This document shows, in pieces, positions 1 to 8,362 of a stretch of 64,000 bases of DNA; position 1 is the first letter of the stretch; each line of letters opens with the position of its first letter. The notes under the pieces are model-generated. The model was not told the DNA's origin. It ran no database searches and saw nothing but the letters and a program-made list of their open reading frames with translations. The DNA is taken from NCBI RefSeq assembly GCF_027111335.1, contig NZ_CP114288.1, positions 2,914,001-2,978,000 on the forward strand, read 5' to 3'. The translations under genes and the position numbers were made by a program. This DNA is from Flavobacterium aquiphilum. Its GTDB lineage: Bacteria; Bacteroidota; Bacteroidia; Flavobacteriales; Flavobacteriaceae.

Positions 1-52
1 TGCAAATGGGATTTTTTTATCTTTAGCAAAACCTAATCATAACTATTTTTAA
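1..52 (+). CDS. 3' end of an upstream gene cut by the window edge (partial)
   Basis: The frame starting at base 2 reads through 16 codons to a TAA at 50-52. That stop overlaps the ATG of the next gene in a TAATG arrangement, which suggests translational coupling. Only about 16 residues, ending in AKPNHNYF, are visible, so the product cannot be named. The frame and the coupling are what the sequence shows; that it is a real gene is inference. Confidence 0.4.
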   Translation, partial: ANGIFLSLAKPNHNYF

Positions 53-729
53 TGGCATCTTTAGAAACTTTATTTTTAGAATTAGACGATATAAGAGTTA
101 TTGACCGCACTATCCCCTACTCAGAATATTTTCCTTTTGACTTGTCTGAATCCAATCAGGAATTAAATCAACTTAATCTTTCAGATGCTACTCAATTTGA
201 AGTATATCTTGATAATTATTTAGCTAAAAATAAAGCTCGTGTTGCCTATGGAGGTTATGGAGAAATACGTAATCTGTATAAAAGAAGTACGGTTTTCAAT
301 GATGCAAGTACTGAGGAACGAAATATCCATATTGGTTTGGATTTATGGATTAAAGCAGGGACTTCTGTTTTAGCTGCATTGGATGGGAAAGTGCATAGTT
401 TTCAAAACAATAATAATTTAGGTGATTATGGCCCAACAATTATTTTGGAACACGAATTAAGCGGAACTATTTTCTATACTTTATATGGGCATTTATCTTT
501 AGAGAGCATCACTTCCCTGAAAATTGGTGATTTTTTTGCAAAAGGGCAACAGCTGGCAACTTTGGGAGATTCCACCGTAAATGGTGATTACGCTCCTCAT
601 TTGCATTTTCAAATTATAAAAAATATTGAAGATAATTTTGGAGACTATCCTGGAGTTTGTAGCAAAAGTAATTTGGATTTTTATCTGGAAAATTGCCCTG
701 ATCCTAACCTATTGTTGAAATTAAAATAA
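52..729 (+). CDS. M23 (LytM-fold) metallopeptidase-domain protein without signal peptide
   Basis: 225 residues. The C-terminal half is an M23/LytM domain: HIGLD (about residues 93-97) is the HxxxD zinc motif, followed by DYGPTIILEH, FYTLYGHLS, and HLHF with the second conserved His pair. M23 enzymes normally cut peptidoglycan cross-links outside the cytoplasm, yet there is no signal peptide or lipobox here. The DYGPTIILEH and GDYPGV/DPNLLL wording resembles, from memory, the M23 segment that sits between a kinase-like (APH) domain and a class III aminotransferase in some large bacterial fusion proteins. The real role may therefore be metabolic or structural rather than wall cleavage; that is inference. 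The start overlaps the stop of the preceding partial gene (TAATG), so the two are probably cotranscribed. Confidence 0.8.
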   Translation: MASLETLFLELDDIRVIDRTIPYSEYFPFDLSESNQELNQLNLSDATQFEVYLDNYLAKNKARVAYGGYGEIRNLYKRSTVFNDASTEERNIHIGLDLWIKAGTSVLAALDGKVHSFQNNNNLGDYGPTIILEHELSGTIFYTLYGHLSLESITSLKIGDFFAKGQQLATLGDSTVNGDYAPHLHFQIIKNIEDNFGDYPGVCSKSNLDFYLENCPDPNLLLKLK

Positions 730-899
730 CAACTTGATTTTAAAACCATTGGTGATAAAAATATTTTTAAATCAATTACTACGATTCTTTTAACATTGAT
801 TTTAGAAATATTCAACTTAATTTTAAGCTTGTATTCCCTATTTCGAGCGTTATGATAGTTAAAGAGATATTTTTTATCTATAACTTAAAATAACATATC

Positions 900-2120
900 A
901 TGAAATCCATATGCAAAATAGCAGTTTTCTTCATTGCTTTCAATACGTGGACAATGATATCGCCTCAAAAGGCAACTGCGCAAGTATCAATAAATTTTCA
1001 GGTTTTTTACGATGATTTAAGTCCCTATGGAAGCTGGGTGCTTAATTCACATTATGGATATGTTTGGATCCCAGATGTTGCCGTTGGCTTTATTCCTTAC
1101 GGTACAAATGGTAATTGGATATATACAAATGTTGGTTGGACATGGGTTTCAAATTATCCTTGGGGATGGGCTCCTTTTCATTATGGTCGTTGGTATTTTG
1201 ACTATATGTATGGTTGGGTATGGGTTCCGGATTATGACTGGGGACCAGCTTGGGTTGTTTGGAGAAGATGCGAAGGTTATTATGGATGGGCACCTATAGG
1301 CCCGGGAATCAGTATTAGTGTGGCATACGGGGGTAGCTACAATTTGCCTTCAAATCAATGGATATTGGTAAGAGACCGAGACATGGGAAGAAGAAATATC
1401 AATAATTATTACGTCCGTTCTTCAGACAATGACAGAATCCTTAGAAATTCTACTGTAATTAACAACATCAGAACAGACAACACCAATAGAGTAAGATATG
1501 GTGTTGGGCCAAATAGAAACGAAATAGAAAAAAGAATTGGTTCAGAAATTAGCCCTGTTGCTATTAGAGAGCGAAGTAAACCGGGGCATAATTACGATAA
1601 AAATGATCTTTACATTTATAAACCCAGAGTAGAAAGACAAACTGCTTCGGGTAATAGGCCTATTCCATATAAAGTGGTTCCAATGAAAGATGTAAAATCA
1701 AATAACAGATCAAATGCTTCAGAGCAACGTAATGATCGACCAGATCAAAGGGAACCAAATAATCTAAATCAAGAACAAAATCGTGGTAATCAACACCCCC
1801 AACGTAATGATCAATCTGTTCCTAAACCAAACAAACAAAATCAAGAACCAAATCCTGGGTATCACCCCCCACAACGTAATGAGCAATCTGTTCCTCAACA
1901 ACATAATAATAGACAATATCAACCGCAATATCCTCAGGAATCAAACCGAGGAAATCAACAGCCACAACGTAGCGAGCAATCGGTTCCTCAGCCACAAAAC
2001 AACAGACAATATCAGCCGCAATATCCTCAGGAATCAAACCGTAGTAATCAACAGCCACAACGAAATGCTCAACCGTCTCCTCAGCAAAATGAAAATCGAG
2101 GAGAACATCAAAAACATTAG
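900..2120 (+). CDS. DUF6600-type exported protein with YxWGxW-like repeats and a Gln/Asn/Pro-rich tail
   Basis: 406 residues. A signal peptide (about residues 1-28, ending in ATAQ) is followed by a Tyr/Trp/Gly-rich region (about 30-150). It contains repeated segments of the type YGxWVW.PD, NYPWGWAPFHYGRW and YYGWAPIGPG, which are typical of DUF6600 proteins. The C-terminal 150 residues are low complexity (Gln, Asn, Pro, Arg) with an imperfect 31-residue repeat (QPQYPQESNR...), visible in DNA as a 93-bp period at about 1911 and 2004. The function of the family is not established; an envelope location is likely. The gene stands alone, with about 170 bp upstream and 76 bp downstream. Confidence 0.75.
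   Translation: MKSICKIAVFFIAFNTWTMISPQKATAQVSINFQVFYDDLSPYGSWVLNSHYGYVWIPDVAVGFIPYGTNGNWIYTNVGWTWVSNYPWGWAPFHYGRWYFDYMYGWVWVPDYDWGPAWVVWRRCEGYYGWAPIGPGISISVAYGGSYNLPSNQWILVRDRDMGRRNINNYYVRSSDNDRILRNSTVINNIRTDNTNRVRYGVGPNRNEIEKRIGSEISPVAIRERSKPGHNYDKNDLYIYKPRVERQTASGNRPIPYKVVPMKDVKSNNRSNASEQRNDRPDQREPNNLNQEQNRGNQHPQRNDQSVPKPNKQNQEPNPGYHPPQRNEQSVPQQHNNRQYQPQYPQESNRGNQQPQRSEQSVPQPQNNRQYQPQYPQESNRSNQQPQRNAQPSPQQNENRGEHQKH
1911..2075 (+). repeat. 93-bp coding repeat (two copies) in the Gln-rich tail
   Basis: The sequence starting agacaatatcaaccgcaata at 1911 recurs almost unchanged at 2004, 93 bp (31 codons) later. Shorter degenerate copies precede it from about 1790. The repeat stays in frame, so length changes would keep the protein readable. 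Confidence 0.7.
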
Positions 2121-2229
2121 CAGTGGTGACTTATAGTAAAAAATAATAAAAGTCATTATTTTTACAGTTCTGATTCAAAATCAGGCAGTAAAAATTTTGA
2201 CTTTTTTTGTAAAACTAAAAACATTTGGT

Positions 2230-2691
2230 ATGATGATTGAAACTTTGAAAGAAATATTTAATAGAGACTTGAAAAAATTGAAATTTGAGATTGAATCGTA
2301 TCAGAATGAGGATAAAATTTGGTACATCGAAAAAGAAATTGCCAATTCAGCGGGGAATCTTTGTTTGCACCTTATAGGTAATTTAAACACATATATTGGT
2401 GCTCAAATTGGCAACACCAATTATATAAGAAATAGAGAATTGGAATTTTCCAATAAAAATGTTCCTAAATCAGCTTTAATCATTCAAATAGAAGAAACAA
2501 TTCAGACAATTAATAATTCGCTAAACCTTATGAACGATGAGGATTTAAAAAAAGAACATTCTTTTTCAGTTTTTGAATCCAAAACATCAAAAGGGTTTTT
2601 ATTAACGCATCTGACTACACATTTGGCTTATCATTTGGGACAAATAAATTATCATAGACGTTTACTTGACGATAAAACAGGTAATGGTTAA
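2230..2691 (+). CDS. DinB / DUF1572-like four-helix protein
   Basis: 153 residues if the in-frame ATG at 2230 is the start. The frame is open upstream to a TTG at 2197, but that stretch (TFFVKLKTFG) looks non-coding. The protein is all-helical in pattern. It has a His in LCLHLIGNLN near residue 48 and a C-terminal HLTTHLAYHLGQINYHRR segment, which matches the metal-binding His pattern of the DinB/DUF1572 superfamily. Some members are thiol-dependent transferases, but the substrate cannot be read from sequence. It is a single gene with no informative neighbours. Confidence 0.7.
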   Translation: MMIETLKEIFNRDLKKLKFEIESYQNEDKIWYIEKEIANSAGNLCLHLIGNLNTYIGAQIGNTNYIRNRELEFSNKNVPKSALIIQIEETIQTINNSLNLMNDEDLKKEHSFSVFESKTSKGFLLTHLTTHLAYHLGQINYHRRLLDDKTGNG

Positions 2692-3011
2692 TAGTTTTTT
2701 CGTGTTATACTTACTAAAACTTTTTAATAGGAACTTCTTTTGAGAAGAAATATTGGATAATTATAATTTTTAATAAATAAAATCTTTCAATTTAAACTAA
2801 CAATAAGTTTTCTCGATAACGTAATAGTTTTTAGGAATAATCATTAAAACTATGTAATATTTATACATAAATGTTAATATTACACAATACCTTAAAATTT
2901 ATTTAAAAATCAAATCCTACGTTTATGAGGTTCGTAAAATGGTTAACTTTACTAATGTAAATCAGATTGTTATAATCACAAAAAAAATTAACTACAAACA
3001 ATTTAAACAAA
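2692..3011. other. Intergenic region upstream of pflB
   Basis: 320 bp of AT-rich sequence with no ORF of note. It should hold the promoter of the formate operon. A palindrome resembling a CRP/FNR-type operator lies at 2967-2981. A weak -7-like box (TACGTTTA, about 2918-2925) is visible, but no convincing -33 TTTG accompanies it. Confidence 0.5.
2967..2981. promoter_or_regulatory. Candidate CRP/FNR-family operator upstream of pflB
   Basis: The 15-mer TTGTTATAATCACAA reads TTGTnAT-A-ATnACAA, with 6 of 7 position pairs symmetric. It lies 30 bp before the pflB start. Oxygen- or redox-responsive CRP/FNR-family proteins commonly control pfl genes, so this is a plausible operator. The assignment rests on symmetry and location only. 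Confidence 0.35.
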
Positions 3012-5246
3012 ATGAAAAGTACGACTGAAACATTATGTTTTAAAACAGGGAATTGGAATAATACAATTGATGTCTATGATTTTGTATTGCAAAATGTTAG
3101 CCCTTATGAAGGAGATTCAAAATTTTTATCAGGACCATCAGAAAGAACTAAAAAACTTTGGGATATTTGCAAAGAAAATTTACTTCAGGAAAGAAAAAAC
3201 AATGGATGTTTGGCGATTGATACAAATGTCATTTCAAATTTGACCTCATTTGGCCCAGGGTATATTGACAAAAAAAATGAAGTTATTGTAGGTTTACAAA
3301 CCGACCAACTTTTGAAAAGAGCCATGAAGCCTTTCGGAGGAATTAAATTGGTTCAATCTGCTTTGGCTGAAAGAGGATTGCAAGTATCTGATGAAGTGGT
3401 TAAAATTTTTAATTATGCCAAAGATCACAATCAAGCAGTTTTCAGTGCTTACGATAGTGAAATTAGAGCTTTTCGTTCTAAACACTTATTGACTGGTTTG
3501 CCTGATAATTATGCAAGAGGAAGAATCATTGGTGATTTTAGAAGAATTCCTCTTTATGGTGTAGATCGTTTAATTGAATCCAAAAAAGCAGATTTTGCTG
3601 CTGTTGGGGGTGAAATGACAGACCACAAGGTACGTCTTAGAGAAGAAATCACTTCTCAAATAAGCGCATTGCAGGATATGAAATTAATGGCTCATACTTA
3701 TGGACTTGATATTTCTGTACCAGCGGCCAATGCTCATGAAGCGGTTCAATTCACTTACTTAGCTTATTTAAGTGCAGTAAAAGAACAAGATGGAGCTGCT
3801 ATGTCACTAGGTAACGTTTCTTCTTTCTTAGACATTTATATCCAAAATGATTTAAAATCTGGTCTTATTACCGAAGAGGAAGCACAAGAATTTATCGACC
3901 AATTCGTAATGAAATTGCGTTTAGTTCGTCACTTACGTCCAGGAAGTTATGATGAAATTTTTGGTGGAGACCCAACTTGGGTAACTGAAGCTATCGGAGG
4001 ACAATTCAATGACGGAAGAACGAAAGTAACTAAAACCTCTTTCAGATTCTTACAAACACTTTATAATTTAGGAGCTTCTCCAGAACCAAATTTAACTATT
4101 CTTTGGTCTCAAAAATTACCACAAGGATTTAAAGATTTCTGTGCTCAAGTATCTATTGACACTTCATCTCTTCAATACGAGAATGATGACTTGATGCGTC
4201 CAAATAGAGGTTCTGATGATTATGGAATCGCTTGTTGTGTATCTTACCAAAAAATTGGAAAAAGAATTCAACACTTTGGAGCTCGTGCCAATTTGCCAAA
4301 AGCTTTATTGATGGCTTTAAATGGAGGTCGTGAAGAAGATAAAGGATCTGTAGTTATCAAAAATATTCCTCAAATGAAGGATGGAGTATTAGACTATGAT
4401 TCAGTAATGGATATTTTCAAAACAACTTTGGCTGAAGTAGCAAGAGTTTATGCTAAATCAATGTACATCATTCACTATATGCATGACAAATACTATTATG
4501 AAAGAGCTCAAATGGCTTTGATCGATAGTGACCCAGGAATTGATATTGCATACGGTGCTGCAGGTATTTCTATTATTGCCGATTCTCTTTCTGCAATTAA
4601 ATATGCTAAAGTAACTCCTGTAAGAAATGATATCGGGTTAACTGTAGATTTTAACATTGAAGGTGATTTCCCTAAGTATGGTAATGATGACGACAGAGTT
4701 GACAGTATTGCACAAGAAATAACAAAAATCTTTATTGACGAATTAAGAAAACACAGAGCTTATAAAGATGCTACTCCAACACTATCGCTATTGACAATTA
4801 CTTCAAATGTGATGTACGGAACGAATACAGGTTCTACTCCTGATGGACGTAAAGCAGGTGAAGCTTTTGCTCCGGGAGCAAACCCAATGCACGGTAGAGA
4901 TGTAAATGGTGCTATTGCTTCTTTAAATTCAGTAAGTAAATTGAGTTATGATGATGCTCAAGATGGTATATCAAATACATTTTCAATGGTTCCAAAATCA
5001 TTAGGATCTGACAAAGAAGAACAAGTTTCAAATTTAGTTGGTATCATGGATGGTTATTTCGCAAGAAATGCACATCACTTAAATGTAAATGTTTTGGATA
5101 AGGAAACTTTAATGGATGCTTATGAACACCCTGAGAATTATCCTCAATTAACAATTAGAGTTTCTGGATATGCTGTGAATTTTGTTAGATTATCCAAAGC
5201 ACATCAATTGGAAGTTATCACTAGAACTTTCCACGAAACAATGTAA
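3012..5246 (+). CDS. pflB: Formate C-acetyltransferase (pyruvate formate-lyase)
   Basis: 744 residues, close to the usual size of about 750-760. This glycyl-radical enzyme converts pyruvate and CoA to acetyl-CoA and formate in the cytosol under anoxic conditions. The paired catalytic cysteines are visible in [10 protein letters not shown] (Cys408-Cys409). The radical glycine lies in the C-terminal motif RVSGYAVNF (Gly719). The start ATG follows an A-rich leader. A hairpin terminator follows at 5284-5332. The activating enzyme and a formate/oxalate-type carrier come directly after, forming a complete formate module. A palindrome 30 bp upstream may mediate oxygen control. Confidence 0.97.
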   Translation: MKSTTETLCFKTGNWNNTIDVYDFVLQNVSPYEGDSKFLSGPSERTKKLWDICKENLLQERKNNGCLAIDTNVISNLTSFGPGYIDKKNEVIVGLQTDQLLKRAMKPFGGIKLVQSALAERGLQVSDEVVKIFNYAKDHNQAVFSAYDSEIRAFRSKHLLTGLPDNYARGRIIGDFRRIPLYGVDRLIESKKADFAAVGGEMTDHKVRLREEITSQISALQDMKLMAHTYGLDISVPAANAHEAVQFTYLAYLSAVKEQDGAAMSLGNVSSFLDIYIQNDLKSGLITEEEAQEFIDQFVMKLRLVRHLRPGSYDEIFGGDPTWVTEAIGGQFNDGRTKVTKTSFRFLQTLYNLGASPEPNLTILWSQKLPQGFKDFCAQVSIDTSSLQYENDDLMRPNRGSDDYGIACCVSYQKIGKRIQHFGARANLPKALLMALNGGREEDKGSVVIKNIPQMKDGVLDYDSVMDIFKTTLAEVARVYAKSMYIIHYMHDKYYYERAQMALIDSDPGIDIAYGAAGISIIADSLSAIKYAKVTPVRNDIGLTVDFNIEGDFPKYGNDDDRVDSIAQEITKIFIDELRKHRAYKDATPTLSLLTITSNVMYGTNTGSTPDGRKAGEAFAPGANPMHGRDVNGAIASLNSVSKLSYDDAQDGISNTFSMVPKSLGSDKEEQVSNLVGIMDGYFARNAHHLNVNVLDKETLMDAYEHPENYPQLTIRVSGYAVNFVRLSKAHQLEVITRTFHETM

Positions 5247-5283
5247 ATTTCAAAATAAATCGTATTTTTGATTAGAACCAATT

Positions 5284-5332
5284 AACCTGTCTAAAGAACT
5301 TCAAATAATTGAGTTTTTAGACAGGTTTTTTT
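5284..5332 (+). terminator. Hairpin terminator/attenuator between pflB and pflA
   Basis: The 12-bp arms AACCTGTCTAAA (5284-5295) and TTTAGACAGGTT (5316-5327) are perfectly complementary and run straight into a T-tract. Placed after pflB and before pflA, this would let the abundant lyase be made in excess over its activase. Confidence 0.8.
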
Positions 5333-5346
5333 AAACCCACATACTG

Positions 5347-6129
5347 ATGTATTTTCCTCAACAACAATATACAGACGATTCCATTGACGTACATAACCCC
5401 GACTTGTTACGTATTCATTCCATAGAAACATTAGGAACTCATGATGGTCCTGGAATTCGGATGGTAGTTTTTGTTCAAGGATGCCAATTCAGATGTTTAT
5501 ATTGCCAAAATCCAGATACCATTGATATTCATGGAGGTTCTTTTGTGCCTATAGAGGAATTAGTTGAAAAAGCTTTGCACCAAAAATCATATTTTGGCAA
5601 AAAAGGAGGAGTAACAGTTTCAGGAGGCGAACCTTTGTTGCAGCGCGAAAAATTGATACATTTTTTTGATCGTTTACACGAAAATGGTATTAATACTTGC
5701 CTCGATTCAAATGGGAGAGTTTTGGATTCCAAAACAGAACAGCTATTAGAAAGAACCGATTTATTGCTTTTGGATGTCAAACATATTAATAAAGAGTGGC
5801 ATAAAAAACTAACAGGTCTAAAAAACAAAACTACACTGCGCGTAGCTGAGTATAGAGAAAGTACAGGCAAACCAATGTGGTTACGTTATGTATTAGTTCC
5901 AGGATGGAGTGACCAAGAGGAATATCTACACGAATGGGGAAAACATTTCGCTTCGTATAAAACTATTGAAAAGGTTGAAATTATTCCTTTTCATCAGTTG
6001 GGAAAACACAAATGGGAAGTGATGGGATTGGAATATCAATTAGCCGATACACAACCTCCAACTAAGGAAGAAGTAAATAAAGCAGCCGAAATTTTCAGGC
6101 TTTACTTCAAAAATGTAAAAATTAAATAA
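5347..6129 (+). CDS. pflA: Pyruvate formate-lyase activating enzyme (radical SAM)
   Basis: 260 residues. This radical SAM enzyme uses a 4Fe-4S cluster and S-adenosylmethionine to install the glycyl radical on PflB. The cluster motif CxxxCxxC is Cys46, Cys50 and Cys53 in GCQFRCLYC. The SAM-binding GGEP motif follows in TVSGGEPLLQ, and the DVKH and RYVLVPGWSD segments are also typical. It lies 100 bp downstream of pflB, beyond a hairpin terminator, and 28 bp upstream of the MFS carrier gene. Confidence 0.96.
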   Translation: MYFPQQQYTDDSIDVHNPDLLRIHSIETLGTHDGPGIRMVVFVQGCQFRCLYCQNPDTIDIHGGSFVPIEELVEKALHQKSYFGKKGGVTVSGGEPLLQREKLIHFFDRLHENGINTCLDSNGRVLDSKTEQLLERTDLLLLDVKHINKEWHKKLTGLKNKTTLRVAEYRESTGKPMWLRYVLVPGWSDQEEYLHEWGKHFASYKTIEKVEIIPFHQLGKHKWEVMGLEYQLADTQPPTKEEVNKAAEIFRLYFKNVKIK

Positions 6130-6157
6130 GGTATTTATAAATTACAATTATACAATC

Positions 6158-7327
6158 ATGTCAAAAAATAAATATTTGATCGTATTGGCAGGAATGATTA
6201 TGCAACTGTCAATTGGATCAATTTATGCGTATAGCAAATGGATCGAACCATTAACAAAAGAATTAAACTGGGAAGCTCATGATACCAAAACAGGATTTAG
6301 TTTAGCCATTTGTTTCTTAGGATTAACTGCCGCTTTTATGGGGAAATTTGCCCAAAAAGTAGGTCCAACAAAAGCAGGATTATTAGGAACATTTTTTTTA
6401 ATTATAGGTTTATTGGGCAGTTCACTGGCTGTTAAAATAAATTCAATTTATTTATTCTACTTAACATTTGGTGTTTTGCAGGGAATTGGTTTAGGATTTG
6501 GATATATTGTTCCAGTCTATACCGTTGTAAAATGGTTTCCTGACCGTCCGGGATTGGCTTCAGGAATTATCATTATGTCATTTGCATTGGGATCTTTATT
6601 GGCTTCATTTTTAATCGGGCCATTGTATGCTTCTTTAGGATTGTCCGGAGCATTTTTAACTTTTGCAATAGGCTATGGAATTTGTATGCTATTGAGTGCT
6701 TTATATTTGGAAAACCCATCAAACACATCTCTTAATCAACATGTCCATGTAGATTTAACACCTAAAGAAATTGTTTCAGACAAACGATTTATCGCACTGT
6801 GGTTGTTGTTATTTCTAAATGTTTGTGGTGGTATTGCAATCATTTCAAAGGCAGCAATATTGGGCGAGGAAGTGGTAGGAATGAGCGCTACAGAAGCAAC
6901 TATGTTTGTAGCCATTATTGGTTTATTCAATGGATTAGGACGTTTATTTTGGTCTAGTATTTCAGATAAAATTGGATGTTGGAATACGTTTATGATTTTT
7001 ATCGGAATAAATGCGGTCTGCTTTGCTTTAATACCAACTTTTTCAACTAATCAAGTTTCGTTTCAAACCTTAACATTTGTCATAATTGCTGGTTATGGAG
7101 CTGGATTTGCGACTATGCCTTCTTTTGTAAAAAACATTTTTGGCGCTGAAAAATATGGACAAGTACTTGGTTATACATTAACTGCTTGGTCAGCAGCAGC
7201 ATTTGCGGGGCCATTATTGTTAGGCTTAAGTACAGAAATCACTATTTTCTATCTGTTTGCCATATTGTTAGTCATTGCTTTATTGGTTGGTCTATGGCTA
7301 AAAGGATTGTTATTGAAAGTTGCTTAA
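6158..7327 (+). CDS. MFS transporter, oxalate/formate antiporter (OFA)-like
   Basis: 389 residues with the pattern of about 12 membrane segments. The N-terminus (MIMQLSIGSIYAYSKW) and the GIGLGFGYIVPVYTVVKWFPDRPGLASGI stretch between TM4 and TM5 are characteristic of the OFA family of the major facilitator superfamily. Members exchange oxalate, formate or related monocarboxylates. Directly downstream of pflA (28 bp), it is best read as a formate or other fermentation-acid carrier of the inner membrane; that substrate is inferred from context. A strong bidirectional terminator follows. Confidence 0.85.
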   Translation: MSKNKYLIVLAGMIMQLSIGSIYAYSKWIEPLTKELNWEAHDTKTGFSLAICFLGLTAAFMGKFAQKVGPTKAGLLGTFFLIIGLLGSSLAVKINSIYLFYLTFGVLQGIGLGFGYIVPVYTVVKWFPDRPGLASGIIIMSFALGSLLASFLIGPLYASLGLSGAFLTFAIGYGICMLLSALYLENPSNTSLNQHVHVDLTPKEIVSDKRFIALWLLLFLNVCGGIAIISKAAILGEEVVGMSATEATMFVAIIGLFNGLGRLFWSSISDKIGCWNTFMIFIGINAVCFALIPTFSTNQVSFQTLTFVIIAGYGAGFATMPSFVKNIFGAEKYGQVLGYTLTAWSAAAFAGPLLLGLSTEITIFYLFAILLVIALLVGLWLKGLLLKVA

Positions 7328-7342
7328 AAATATTTTTATTTG

Positions 7343-7385
7343 AAAAACAGAAAAGCAGTCAACTACTGACTGCTTTTCTGTTTTT
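7343..7385. terminator. Bidirectional terminator between the formate operon and ppx
   Basis: A perfect 19-bp inverted repeat (7343-7361 with 7367-7385) has a 5-nt loop, with A-runs on the left and T-runs on the right. It would terminate the plus-strand MFS gene and the convergent minus-strand ppx gene. Confidence 0.9.
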
Positions 7386-7419
7386 AATATCTACAAAAAT
7401 AAAAAACTTATTTAGTTTT

Positions 7420-8310
7420 CTAAATTTTACCGTAATACATTGCTTTTACAATTCCGTCCGAAAGTCCAATTTTAGGTACGAAAATTTGTCTGGCTCCACT
7501 CCATTTCATGGCATTCAGATAAATACGTGTTGCCGGTACAATTACGTCAGCTCGGTCAGGGTTTAATCCTAATTGAGAAATTCTTTGCTCGTACGTCAAC
7601 GAATTCAAATAGGCATATTGAGCGTTCATATAAATGTATGACAACGGCTTTTCCTGAATCTTGCCCGACATTTTGAAGAGTTTATTGATATTTCCTCCCG
7701 AACCTATCAAAGCAATTTCATCGTAATCGGCAGTAATGGTTTTAATCCATTTCTCAATTTCATTCCATACAACATCGCAAACCATCTCGTTCAATAATCG
7801 AACCGTACCCGCTTTGAAGGATCTTGAAGTAATCATTTTTCCATTTGAAAATAATGTAAACTCAGTACTACCACCTCCTACATCAACAAACAGATAAGTT
7901 TCGTCAGTTTTTAATAAATAGTGTAAATCTGTAGAAGCTATAATGGCAGCTTCTTTTTTTCCATCAATAATCTCGATCTTTATATCGGCTTTCTTTTTTA
8001 TTAAAGCGACAACTTCTTTTGCATTATAAGCTTCGCGCATTGCTGATGTAGCAAATGCCATATAACGCTCTATTTTGTGAACTTTCATTAATAAATTGAA
8101 CGCTTTCATGGCGTCAACCATTCGTTCGATATTTTCCTGGGAAATTTCCCCGACAGTAAAAGCATCTTGTCCTAAACGTATAGGTACACGTACCAATGAA
8201 CTTTTATTGAATTGAGTTTCTTTTCCATCTTCTTCTACTATATTGGCAATTAATAGACGCATCGCATTCGATCCAATATCAATAGCGGCATATTTTTTAA
8301 TTTTAATCAT
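7420..8310 (-). CDS. ppx: Exopolyphosphatase / Ppx-GppA family phosphatase
   Basis: 296 residues, the short form without the extra C-terminal domain. It has the actin-like ATPase fold motifs: AAIDIGSNAMRLLI at the N-terminus, YLFVDVGGGSTEFTLF for the second phosphate loop, and ALIGSGGNINKL. It removes terminal phosphate from polyphosphate, or from pppGpp in the GppA branch; sequence alone does not separate the two. It is third in a minus-strand operon, 52 bp after the polyphosphate kinase, so polyphosphate turnover is the likely role. Confidence 0.92.
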   Translation of the reverse strand: MIKIKKYAAIDIGSNAMRLLIANIVEEDGKETQFNKSSLVRVPIRLGQDAFTVGEISQENIERMVDAMKAFNLLMKVHKIERYMAFATSAMREAYNAKEVVALIKKKADIKIEIIDGKKEAAIIASTDLHYLLKTDETYLFVDVGGGSTEFTLFSNGKMITSRSFKAGTVRLLNEMVCDVVWNEIEKWIKTITADYDEIALIGSGGNINKLFKMSGKIQEKPLSYIYMNAQYAYLNSLTYEQRISQLGLNPDRADVIVPATRIYLNAMKWSGARQIFVPKIGLSDGIVKAMYYGKI

Positions 8311-8362
8311 GTTCTCTCGGATACGATTTTATGTTTTAGAACAAATTTTTCTTGCTCTCTTT

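Noticed and set aside
2197..2229. TTG start of the DinB-like gene at 2197
   Set aside because: The in-frame ATG at 2230 gives a family-typical N-terminus and the extra residues look non-coding.
5529..5870. 113-codon minus-strand ORF inside pflA
   Set aside because: It overlaps a well-conserved radical SAM gene and has no recognisable features.
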